Assembly: GCF_001427785.1 (NCBI RefSeq)
Contig: NZ_LMHM01000001.1
Span: 513,807 to 577,806 of the forward strand
Origin: Lysobacter sp. Root690
Lineage (GTDB): Bacteria > Pseudomonadota > Gammaproteobacteria > Xanthomonadales > Xanthomonadaceae
Length of the DNA: 64,000 bases
Direction of reading: 5' to 3'
Shown: positions 17,535 through 24,841 of the stretch, piece after piece
How the letters are laid out: each line of letters starts with the position of its first letter
How positions within the stretch are numbered: position 1 is the first letter of the stretch
Position numbers and translations under genes: made by a program
The notes under the pieces: generated by a model
What the model was told of the DNA's origin: nothing
Database searches by the model: none
Seen by the model: the letters and a program-made list of their open reading frames with translations, nothing else

Positions 17535-17906
17535 TTAAACGTGCTGATCGAGCATGATCACGTTGCCGTCGGGATCGGACAGGATGATATGCGCCGGGCC
17601 GGTGCTGTCCGGGTCGGCTCGCGTAGTGATTTCGACGCCCTGCGCCTCTAACGACTTCTGCACCTCGCGCACATCCGTGAACGACGCCAACGCGCTGGCG
17701 CTTTGATCCCAGCCCGGATTGAAGGTCAGGATGTTCTTGTCGAACATCCCGCGAAACAGACCGATCACGGTCGACCCGTTGCGCAGGATCAACCAGCCCT
17801 GCGCCTGATCGCCGGCCATCGGCGAGAAGCCGAGCTTCTCGTAGAACGATCGGGACGTCTCGATATCCTTCACAGTCAGGCTGACGGAAAATGCACCGAG
17901 TTCCAT
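17535..17906 (-). CDS. VOC (glyoxalase-fold) family protein
   Basis: A 123-residue single-domain vicinal-oxygen-chelate protein. It contains FSVSLTVKDIETSRSFYEKL at the start and HIILSDPDGNVIMLDQHV at the end, the two halves of the beta-alpha-beta-beta-beta fold. Members are metal-dependent lyases, dioxygenases or drug-binding proteins; the substrate cannot be told. It stands alone on the minus strand. Confidence 0.85.
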   Translation of the reverse strand: MELGAFSVSLTVKDIETSRSFYEKLGFSPMAGDQAQGWLILRNGSTVIGLFRGMFDKNILTFNPGWDQSASALASFTDVREVQKSLEAQGVEITTRADPDSTGPAHIILSDPDGNVIMLDQHV

Positions 17907-18051
17907 GAGTCACCTTTCAGGTCGTGGAGCGCTGTGTATCGGTTGATCAGCATCGCCGCCGGCATGGATTGCTTGGAACACTGATTTCAACACTGTCAGC
18001 GCCTTGAGCGAACCGTTCCGGCAATCACTGTGCCGATCCGCATTCGCCCAA

Positions 18052-18432
18052 TCAATCCCAGGCCGACGCGTTCTTGGGAAATCCGGGGCGCTGAACCCGC
18101 ACCACGCAAAACCGCTGCCCCGTCGGCGCCTGCATCACCACCCATCGCTCCAGCCGATCGACCACGCGCGCGCCCAAAGCCTCCAGCCGCGCCACCTCCG
18201 CGGGAATGTCGTCGGTCTCGATGTCGATATGAACCCGGCTCTCATGCTCGACCTTCTGGATCTGCACGATCGGCTCGTCCGGTGGCGTTTCCAGCATGCG
18301 GTAGTTGCCGCGGGTTCCCGGATGATCGGGATCGACTGGTCGGCCCAACGCATCGGCCCAAAATTGGGCGGCCTGATCGATGTCCGGTGTATTGCAATCG
18401 ATCAGCAGTGCGCAAAGGCGGGAATAGTGCAT
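18052..18432 (-). CDS. VOC family protein (glyoxalase_6-like)
   Basis: A 126-residue protein with LCALLIDCNTPDIDQAAQFW at the N-terminus, HIDIETDDIPAEVARLEALG in the middle, and the terminal strand pair VVMQAPTGQRFCVVRVQRPG. This is the pattern of the short glyoxalase_6 subgroup. It is a different subgroup from the VOC gene at 17.5 kb, so not a recent duplicate. Confidence 0.83.
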   Translation of the reverse strand: MHYSRLCALLIDCNTPDIDQAAQFWADALGRPVDPDHPGTRGNYRMLETPPDEPIVQIQKVEHESRVHIDIETDDIPAEVARLEALGARVVDRLERWVVMQAPTGQRFCVVRVQRPGFPKNASAWD

Positions 18433-18535
18433 GGTCGGCTCCTCGATCCGCGGGGCGAGCCGTGAGTGTAGAGAAAGCGGCCTCTCTCGGCGTCAAGAAA
18501 GAGAGCGATTGCGCCCCGCTCCCACGACGTTCCCG

Positions 18536-18826
18536 TCACATCCCTGGGAACCAACGGCTGCGCATATCGCTCAGGAATTCGTCCGTGATCGGAAAGCCCG
18601 ATGCCGACCCAATCACCGCGTCGACCCCGCAACGCGGGCATAAGGCCGTGGTGCCGGTTTCGCTATCACTGCCGTCCGGCGCATCGTCCGGCGCATCGAT
18701 CCATTCATCGATCGCGGCGGGAGCGAAAGTAGACAAGCAGTAGAAACAGCCGCACAACACGCTGGTTTCCAATTCCCGCCGATGATTGGCGCTGTGCTTG
18801 TGAGCGAGATCGCTGTCAAACCTCAT
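18536..18826 (-). CDS. conserved zinc-ribbon-like cytoplasmic protein
   Basis: A 96-residue protein with CGCFYCLSTF and, further on, TALCPRCGVDAVIGSASGFP. It has two Cys pairs, probably a structural zinc site, and ends FLSDMRSRWF. I recognise the pattern from widespread uncharacterised cytoplasmic proteins. No function is known. Confidence 0.72.
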   Translation of the reverse strand: MRFDSDLAHKHSANHRRELETSVLCGCFYCLSTFAPAAIDEWIDAPDDAPDGSDSETGTTALCPRCGVDAVIGSASGFPITDEFLSDMRSRWFPGM

Positions 18827-19034
18827 GGCTTACCCCTGATCCCTGGACAAACCTTTCCGGCCTTGCGCGTGCGCGTGGCGTTTGGTCGCTTACGCCGAAT
18901 ACGGAAGGCAGAACCGACTTCCCCGGGATCCACTTCGACCCCGGAACTGAAGTATGCGCCGGGCCAAGTTTGGAGCGCACCATGACCTGGCCGGCTTACC
19001 TCAATCATCCGAGCCTGATGCAATCTCGTCCGCC

Positions 19035-19080
19035 GAAAAAAATTTGGGCCCGCCGCTCACAGCACGAGCGAACGGGCCCA
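19035..19080 (-). terminator. intrinsic terminator of the secreted beta-helix gene
   Basis: Read on the minus strand, TGGGCCCG and CGGGCCCA form an 8-bp stem (arms 19073-19080 and 19045-19052). Secondary pairing lies in the loop, and AATTTTTTTC follows directly. It lies 32 bp past the stop of the minus-strand gene. Confidence 0.85.
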
Positions 19081-19111
19081 TCGCTACCTATTAGGAATCA
19101 GCGCCGCTGGA

Positions 19112-20716
19112 TCAGCGATAACCCTCGTTCAAATACGCGGCCTCGTACGTCCCGGAGAAGCACAGGCGCTCGCCGGTCTGGCCCGGATAGGTGTTGTCGT
19201 AAGCCACCAGGGTCAGCGAACCGCCGCGGATCACGCCCTGCAGCATCTTCCCCGACACCGCGTCCGCGCGCCCGCCGCAGACCTGGACGCTGTTGGCGCG
19301 GGCCGGCACGGGTAGCGGAACGATGACCGAACCACTGGCGGTCTGATTGTTGGCGATGACCACGTGGCCCGAGAAATGGATGGTCTTGCCCTCGGCGGAC
19401 CAATGGACCTCGCACGTCGCCTGAAAGCTGCCCGACTGCGGCACGGCCGTGGGCGCATGTTGCCGCCAGCCACCGATCTTCTCGGAGATATCGCCCAGGT
19501 TGTTGCTCGCGAACTGCGCCGAGATGCGCGCGTTCTCGCTGCCCTGCACCGATTGAACGCCCCAACCACGATTGTTGTCGATGCTGACGCCGTCGCCGAG
19601 AACCACATAGGTCGACGCATCGTCGACCCGCACGCCGTCTTGAAGGTTGTTGAAGATACGGCCGGCGCCCATGACGAAGCTGCTCTGCGGCCAGGTCTTG
19701 ATGTAGACGCCGTGCAGCTTGGAGCTCCCGATAAAACCGTGCGAAACGACCGTCCCGCCGCTTGCCGCCGGATCGTCGATATAGATGCCGTACGACGACA
19801 CCGTGTGGACGCCGTCGGCGATGTAGTTCGCGCCCAGGATGATTTCGCGGTTACCGGGCAGCGACGCGGACGGCTGCGAATTGTCGATGATCAGATTGGC
19901 GGTACCGTTCGCCAGAGTTTCGACCTCATCCAGATACAGACCGCCGAAGCCGCCCGCGCAGCGCACACCGCAGACGCCGTTGTTGGTCGAGTAGCCGTGG
20001 TCCAGATACAGGTCCGAGCACGATTGCAGATCGATGCCGTTGACCCGGATGCCGTCGCCCTTGGTCTGGCAGTCGAAGTCGGTCAGAAAGACCTGATGCG
20101 CGCCGTTGAGCCATACACCGTTCGCCGTGTAGTTCGCGTACAACTCGCCGCCGAAGGTGACGTCGGTAATGGACGAATTCGCCAACCGATTGGCCTTGAG
20201 CGCGAAGCCGCCGGTCATGTCGTAGTAGGAGAAGATCGAAATGCCCTTGATCTGCACGCCGTTCGAGTTGGCCGCGGCATTGCCGATCTCGAAGATGTTC
20301 ACGTTGGTATTCGCGCTGGCGTAGAAGAACGCCGAGGCGTAACGACCGTGACCGACGATTCGCCAGAAATCGCCGCGCGCCGCGGTCACCGGCGCGGTGA
20401 GCTTGTAGTTGCCGGGCGGCACCACGCCGGTCTTGCGGTTCTGGGAAATGTCGGTCAGCCACATCTGGACCGCGGCGGTGTCGTCGGTGACGCCATCGCC
20501 CGCCGCCAGGTACGGCGCCTGCTTGAGATTGGCCACATCCGACGAACCGGCGGTAGTCGCCAGCAGCGATTGCGAACCGGGCGCGGGCGCCCCGCCGATC
20601 GACTGCGGCGTAGCCGCGTCCGCGCTTGTGCGCGCCGGCACGAATGCGGAACTCTGCGGCAGCGTCATGGACGCCACGCCCGCGGCGCCCACCGTGATGA
20701 ATCCTCGTCTATCCAT
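19112..20716 (-). CDS. secreted pectate-lyase-superfamily beta-helix protein (Tat signal)
   Basis: A 534-residue protein. It starts MDRRGFITVGAAGVASMTLP, a Tat-type signal (RR-G-F followed by a hydrophobic segment). At residues about 70-82 it has AAGDGVTDDTAAVQMWL, the entry motif of the pectate_lyase_3/right-handed beta-helix fold, then a long run of Asn/Gly-rich coils (VQIKGISIF, GIDLQSCSDLYLDHGYS, ARISAQFASNN). The C-terminal ~120 residues look like a separate beta-rich domain similar to phage tail-spike or tail-fibre ends. GGAG lies 8 nt before the chosen ATG; an ATG 12 bp upstream lacks a ribosome site. It is probably an extracellular glycan-binding or glycan-cleaving protein of unknown substrate. 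Confidence 0.72.
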   Translation of the reverse strand: MDRRGFITVGAAGVASMTLPQSSAFVPARTSADAATPQSIGGAPAPGSQSLLATTAGSSDVANLKQAPYLAAGDGVTDDTAAVQMWLTDISQNRKTGVVPPGNYKLTAPVTAARGDFWRIVGHGRYASAFFYASANTNVNIFEIGNAAANSNGVQIKGISIFSYYDMTGGFALKANRLANSSITDVTFGGELYANYTANGVWLNGAHQVFLTDFDCQTKGDGIRVNGIDLQSCSDLYLDHGYSTNNGVCGVRCAGGFGGLYLDEVETLANGTANLIIDNSQPSASLPGNREIILGANYIADGVHTVSSYGIYIDDPAASGGTVVSHGFIGSSKLHGVYIKTWPQSSFVMGAGRIFNNLQDGVRVDDASTYVVLGDGVSIDNNRGWGVQSVQGSENARISAQFASNNLGDISEKIGGWRQHAPTAVPQSGSFQATCEVHWSAEGKTIHFSGHVVIANNQTASGSVIVPLPVPARANSVQVCGGRADAVSGKMLQGVIRGGSLTLVAYDNTYPGQTGERLCFSGTYEAAYLNEGYR

Positions 20717-20926
20717 GTGCATCTCCATTCTAAAAATAGGCAGTGGGCTTCGATTCAAACCGCAGGGACACTGCAACTTGGCAGTTGCCTTGATAAGCGG
20801 ACTGCAGACGGCTCGTAGAGGCTAAAGCGGCAGCCGCGATGTACCGCCGCGATCCATTAGATCAACTGACCATCTCGCGCCGTGATACGCCCATGGCCTT
20901 GCGGATGGCTGAGTCAGATCAGAACG
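20717..20926. other. non-coding stretch left of the first palindrome
   Basis: This holds the promoter region of the minus-strand beta-helix gene. No gene is seen here, nor on the far side of the palindrome to 21138, where the only feature is a short AC/GA-rich run with several ACAGACGA words (about 21015-21050). Confidence 0.4.
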
Positions 20927-20975
20927 AAAACAGGGGATTGAGTGGACTTGGCAGCGTCCACCCAGCCCCTGTTTT
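20927..20975. repeat. palindromic element, copy 1 (TGGAC subtype)
   Basis: AAAACAGGGG...AGTGGAC, loop, GTCCACC...CCCCTGTTTT: an imperfect 49-bp palindrome. It is the leftmost member of a family recurring through 20.9-30.4 kb with outer arms AAAACAGGGGTCAGAGTGG. Confidence 0.75.
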
Positions 20976-21138
20976 ACTTAAAGTCTAAGGGCTCAGTGAC
21001 AAAAAAAGGGATTGAAACAGACGAAGCAGACGAAACAGACGACACAGCGGTCTTTTTCGGCGCTGAGCGATAAAGACTAAAGGCGGAGTATCGGCAAGTT
21101 CCGGAGTGCCGGGCGTTTTTTCCGCGTCCGCTTGACGG

Positions 21139-21447
21139 TCAGCCGCCTACGCCGAACACGACGAAAGCGCTGACGAACAAACCCACGCCCGCAAGCACCG
21201 CCAGCGCCAATACGGCGATATCCGGGCCGCTGAGGTGAGTCCAATCGGCCAGACTTTCGGTGTAATCGTCTGGCTTACCCTGACGTGCGCGGGAGCGGGA
21301 GAACGCCCAGTTGGATGCGATCACGGGCAATGTAACGCCGGACAGCAAAGTCACGACACCCGGCAACGACACCTTGCCAGCCAGCGCGCACGCTACGCCT
21401 ATAAACCAGAACATCAGGATCAATGCCCAGCGTCCCGCGTTGATCAT
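21139..21447 (-). CDS. small membrane protein
   Basis: A 102-residue protein beginning MINAGRWALILMFWFIGVAC. It has two hydrophobic segments near the N-terminus (about 6-25 and 28-45), a polar middle (SRARQGKPDDYTESLADW), and a C-terminal helix (VLALAVLAGVGLFVSAFVVF). No family is recognised. It is bordered by palindromic elements on both sides. Confidence 0.6.
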   Translation of the reverse strand: MINAGRWALILMFWFIGVACALAGKVSLPGVVTLLSGVTLPVIASNWAFSRSRARQGKPDDYTESLADWTHLSGPDIAVLALAVLAGVGLFVSAFVVFGVGG

Positions 21448-21563
21448 GTGCCGCTCTCTTGTTGGCGCTCGACGCGCGGACGTGAGAAGTACTTTAGGGA
21501 TGCACCTTTTCCATATGACCTGCTGAGTCATCGACGGACGATGCGCTCGGCATTTCGCAGTAG

Positions 21564-21623
21564 AACAGGGCCAGAGTAGTCTTTCTCGACTCGTAAAGAG
21601 AAAAACTACTCTGCCCCTTTTTT
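21564..21623. repeat. palindromic element, copy 2 (TTTCTC subtype)
   Basis: ACAGGGCCAGAGTAGTCTTT...loop...AAAAACTACTCTGCCCCTTT. It is an imperfect 60-bp palindrome between two minus-strand genes, ending in a T-run on the right. Confidence 0.75.
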
Positions 21624-21666
21624 CCTTCATCAGACGATGCTTGCCGTTGTCTGTAACGACTGACGA

Positions 21667-22656
21667 TTAGTGCGGTTCGCTCACGACGCGGGTAATCAGC
21701 AGTACACCCATGCGGTCTTCGCCCGCATCCCAGCCACCGTCTGCGTCCTCCGCAGAGACGTTCGCACCGTCTTTAGTCTCCACCGGGCTTCGCAGCGGCT
21801 GCTGTGCCATTTGCACGGTTAGGTCAAGCGGGGTATCCGCAGACATCATCTTGAGGATGCCCGCCATACGACTACCAGATCCCGCAACGGCTTGAGCTAC
21901 AGCCGGAAGCTCTGCGCACACGCATTCTTGGATCAATGTAGCCACCAGTTTGTCCCAGTCGCAGGACTTTCCGTGAAGATCCGGGGTGAGCACGCACCGG
22001 GCGCCAATGTCGATATCGGGACGAAATGAAGCGACAGCGGCGATCACCTCACCAATTGTGTAATCGCAGCTTGTTCCGTCCATTGGTGCGCCGCAAAGCC
22101 AAGCAGCGCTTTGCTTGCATGCGTGGTTGAAGTCACGGTGTGCAGCCATAAACCACCCGTAGGAGCCCGGACCTGAATTCAGATGAAACGTGTCAATCTT
22201 TTGACCGCCGACGCTGTGCGGAAACAGATCGAAGCAACCCCAATTCGATAGAAGATATTGTTGATTGAGAGAACTTTTATCGATTTTTCCGAATAAAACC
22301 GTGAGCGCATTGGATATGTTTGGTTCTTGAAGCTTCGCCTGCATCAGAGCGCAACGACCGGTGAAGTCGCGGGGCGGTCGCTTAGGACTGATGACTTTGT
22401 TGAGTGCAATGATGGCTAGATCACCGAGCTCCACGCGAGACTGCAACCCCTGAAGCTCAGCATACGGGCGCTTGTCGATCCACCCGAAGGCGACTTGATA
22501 ATCGCTGTATCCACTAGTGTCCGTGTTATTGAAGGCAACGCGCATCCCATCAAGCGAATTTTTGGAAAACATGGTCGCAAGCCGTCTCAACTCGTGGCCT
22601 TGCTTATGTACGTCTCGGCGATTCAACGCTTTGTCCAGCTCCGTGCTCAGCGCCAT
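21667..22656 (-). CDS. hypothetical protein of unknown family
   Basis: A 329-residue, probably cytoplasmic protein, not recognised. It starts MALSTELDKALNRRDVHKQG and contains an aromatic, His-containing stretch YGWFMAAHRDFNHACKQ, a Cys-rich segment (WLCGAPMDGTSCDYTIGEVI), and a second pair of Cys (LIQECVCAEL). The C-terminal ~50 residues are acidic and Gly-rich. The middle reads like a globular beta-rich domain. It is flanked on both sides by copies of the palindromic element, so it looks like separately acquired cargo. Confidence 0.6.
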   Translation of the reverse strand: MALSTELDKALNRRDVHKQGHELRRLATMFSKNSLDGMRVAFNNTDTSGYSDYQVAFGWIDKRPYAELQGLQSRVELGDLAIIALNKVISPKRPPRDFTGRCALMQAKLQEPNISNALTVLFGKIDKSSLNQQYLLSNWGCFDLFPHSVGGQKIDTFHLNSGPGSYGWFMAAHRDFNHACKQSAAWLCGAPMDGTSCDYTIGEVIAAVASFRPDIDIGARCVLTPDLHGKSCDWDKLVATLIQECVCAELPAVAQAVAGSGSRMAGILKMMSADTPLDLTVQMAQQPLRSPVETKDGANVSAEDADGGWDAGEDRMGVLLITRVVSEPH

Positions 22657-22690
22657 GGGAATCCTTCTTGAGTTGATCGGCTAGCGTCGC

Positions 22691-22850
22691 GAAACAGGGT
22701 CAGATTAGCCTTTCTCGGCTCTAAAGGAGAAAATTATTCTGTCTGCTGTCTGGACTTGAAGCCCACTCCGCTCCTGTTTTCAGTGAAACACGGGGCGGGC
22801 GGGGCTTTTCTCAACCCAAAGAGAGAAAGGCCACTATTAGCCGTCTTACT
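22691..22850. repeat. two degenerate palindromic elements, copies 3 and 4
   Basis: At 22691-22750, GAAACAGGGTCAGATTAGCC is paired with a decayed right arm (GGAGAAAATTATTCTGTCTG). At 22786-22850, GAAACACGGGGC is followed by GCTTTTCTC, loop, GAGAGAAAGGCCACT. Both arms of the second are recognisable but mutated. Confidence 0.6.
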
Positions 22851-22864
22851 CCTCACTACTCGCC

Positions 22865-23296
22865 TCACTGGCACCTGTTGTAGGTCGTGGATCGCTCGCC
22901 GTCCGTCACGGTCAAGTAGTCGCCGCTCAGGACGTAGATATCCACGACCGGGTCTTTGTCTTCGTCGTGTTCCTCTATCGCCTCGATACGCCACGCCTTC
23001 GGCATCGCGGAAATCTGCTGGACCTGCTTCGGCGTATCGGAGTGCTCGTAGCCTTGCAGCCGACGGGCGGCGATCTTGAAACCGCCGTCGCTGTCGTAAG
23101 TCAGCGGCAGTTTGCAGGGGTTGGGGCCTGGTTCCCACTGACCTATGAGTGCCGCGGGATAGGACGGCTCCTGACTCTTCTGCGCGGCGCTTATCTTGGC
23201 GGCGCCTTGCGTCGCCCCGGGGTCTTTGGCTAGCGAACAGGCCGGCAACATCAACAATAGCGCGAGCGCTGATACGACGATTTTTCCAGTTCGCAT
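22865..23296 (-). CDS. small lipoprotein
   Basis: A 143-residue protein with a lipoprotein signal, MRTGKIVVSALALLLMLPAC (Cys20). The mature part has LIGQWEPGPNPCKLPLTYDS and ends SGDYLTVTDGERSTTYNRCQ, with two Cys that may form a disulphide. The IGQWEP...YLTVTDG pattern resembles small lipocalin-like or META-like periplasmic beta-barrels. That is a weak impression only. Confidence 0.65.
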   Translation of the reverse strand: MRTGKIVVSALALLLMLPACSLAKDPGATQGAAKISAAQKSQEPSYPAALIGQWEPGPNPCKLPLTYDSDGGFKIAARRLQGYEHSDTPKQVQQISAMPKAWRIEAIEEHDEDKDPVVDIYVLSGDYLTVTDGERSTTYNRCQ

Positions 23297-23527
23297 GTCG
23301 ATTGCCTTGGGGAGAAGATGTCGTTGCTTCCAGGGAAGGCCGAAACCGCTTTTCGGACAATGTGCATTGAGACGCGCCCCAGCTTTCCCTTCCATACTGG
23401 CGACGCTGCCTTAGTGCGGAGAGCGAAACTAGGCTCAATGTTGGTTGATCAAGTCCGCTGGCTGATCAGGCGCAAGCAGCACGGCGTTGAGCGTTCTTGA
23501 GAAATCGACTCTGGCCCGGGGCTTTTG

Positions 23528-23947
23528 GCTTCTGGCTTGAGCCGCGCCACCCTTCGCGTGCACCACGCGGGTGCACGCGAACGCCGCTGCGTTGCTCCCG
23601 AACACCGCGACGCTGCTTCGGAATACCGATTCGGTAATCGCGTAAGCCGTTCCGGTCTTACGGAAGACGAATTTCGTGTTCGCGAATACCAGCGAAGCAC
23701 TCCGGAAGCCCGTCGCGGGCTTCCGGAATCTCTTTTCGGCATTACCAAAGACCAGCGCGGGATTCGCATGCACCACATTGGGGCTCCGGAAGGGCTCGAT
23801 CGGATTCCGGAACACCGATTCGGCTTTCACGAGAGCCGAATCGGTATTCCGGAGAAGCTTTTTCGTGCTCTCGAATCTCTCAGCGCGACTACGGAAGACC
23901 TCCGAGGCCTTACGGAAGGACTCGTTTGCCTTCCGGAATGGAAAAAA
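23528..23947. repeat. 20-unit tandem array with exact 21-bp period, TTCCGGAA core
   Basis: From 23528 the sequence divides into 20 consecutive 21-bp units without any insertion or deletion. The consensus is roughly GGnnTTCCGGAAnACCGnTTC. Units 23717 (GGGCTTCCGGAATCTC...) and 23801 (CGGATTCCGGAACACC...) are typical. The palindromic core is kept better than the flanks. All frames avoid stops over long stretches. The minus-strand frame from a GTG at 23965 reads heptads of type F-R-x-[ST]-x-x-[AV] (FRKANES, FRKASEV, FRNPIEP). It is either a structural/binding array or a heptad-repeat coding region. The last five units recur at 29595-29699. The rest of 23297-24023 holds no other gene. Confidence 0.85.
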
Positions 23948-24023
23948 TACATACCGATAGTGCACGGGGCACCGAAAAGAAGGGAAACAGAGGCGCGGTC
24001 GTTCTCACGTCCAAGGCAGAAGA

Positions 24024-24413
24024 CTAGGTTGATCCGTGTGGTCCGGATTCGACCGTATCGTCCGAGCCCCAGATGTTGGTCAACTTCCGGACGAAGACTG
24101 TCGGATCGTCCTCATCGACATAGCCCATGCCCTCGTCGCGCAGAATGCCGGCCGCGATCAGATCCGCGACGACCGGGTCCGTCAGGTCGGCGTAGTCGCT
24201 CAAGTCACCGAACGCGCCGCTCGCGAACGGCCACACGTCGTCGTGATCGTTGACGAACGCAATGGCGTCGCCGGGGTGCTCCAACAAATACCAAGCCACC
24301 ACGGCGGCCGCCGCCGGATGCCCGGCAATCTCGCGCTTGGTCGATGCCGGCAGGTGGCGGAACGCGATCTGTTCGCGAAGGGTTGCGTTGACGAGGATGT
24401 AGCCGACGCTCAT
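24024..24413 (-). CDS. hypothetical protein
   Basis: A 129-residue acidic soluble protein, MSVGYILVNATLREQIAFRH. It contains AGHPAAAAVVAWYLLEHPGD and ends in a charged tail (DEGMGYVDEDDPTVFVRKLT). The family is not recognised. It lies 58 bp beyond the right-hand end of the region bordering the 21-bp array and is followed upstream by a palindromic element. Confidence 0.55.
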   Translation of the reverse strand: MSVGYILVNATLREQIAFRHLPASTKREIAGHPAAAAVVAWYLLEHPGDAIAFVNDHDDVWPFASGAFGDLSDYADLTDPVVADLIAAGILRDEGMGYVDEDDPTVFVRKLTNIWGSDDTVESGPHGST

Positions 24414-24450
24414 GGAGAACTCTCAGGCGGATTGATACGAAGCGGGGTCC

Positions 24451-24524
24451 GAAACAGGGGGCCGGTAATAGGCGGAAACAAAGATCAGATTGGACTTACG
24501 GAGAGTCCACTGCGCCCCCTGTTT
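24451..24524. repeat. palindromic element, copy 5 (TGGAC subtype, split)
   Basis: GAAACAGGGGG on the left; the inner hairpin TTGGACTTACGGAGAGTCCA lies at 24490-24509; the right arm is CTGCGCCCCCTGTTT. About 25 bp of unrelated sequence separates the left outer arm from the inner hairpin. The remainder of 24414-24841 is the chitinase promoter region with no other gene seen. Confidence 0.65.
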
Positions 24525-24841
24525 ATCCGATGTGCGACACGATTGCAGACGCTCGCGCGCATCGCTGCATGACAGCATATTCCGCAGCGTGACGACCACC
24601 GCATTAATCGAAAGTGGATAACTTGACAGGCCGGTCGCCGCGCACCACAGTCGGCAGCGCCTGATAGCGCTGCACACGCATGCGGCGCACTTCGCGGATC
24701 AGCAACTGACCGCACCACTGTCGTCATTGTTCTCTGGGGGGAACAGCCGCGCCGCAGCACGTCTGCCGCGTGGCTGGTAAAGGTTGGCGCGTGCGCGCCC
24801 GCCTCCTTCCCTATCCACCCGGTATCTGGAGAACACACCTC

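Noticed and set aside
23528-23947. A CRISPR array
   Set aside because: The 21-bp units are contiguous with no unique spacers. Their cores are palindromic and there are no cas genes nearby.
23435-23965. A confident protein-coding call for the 176-codon minus-strand heptad frame
   Set aside because: GTG start without a clear ribosome site. Three frames stay open because of the repeat itself, and the 29.6 kb copy has a 1-base deletion near the start. Left as a possibility in the array entry, not as a CDS.
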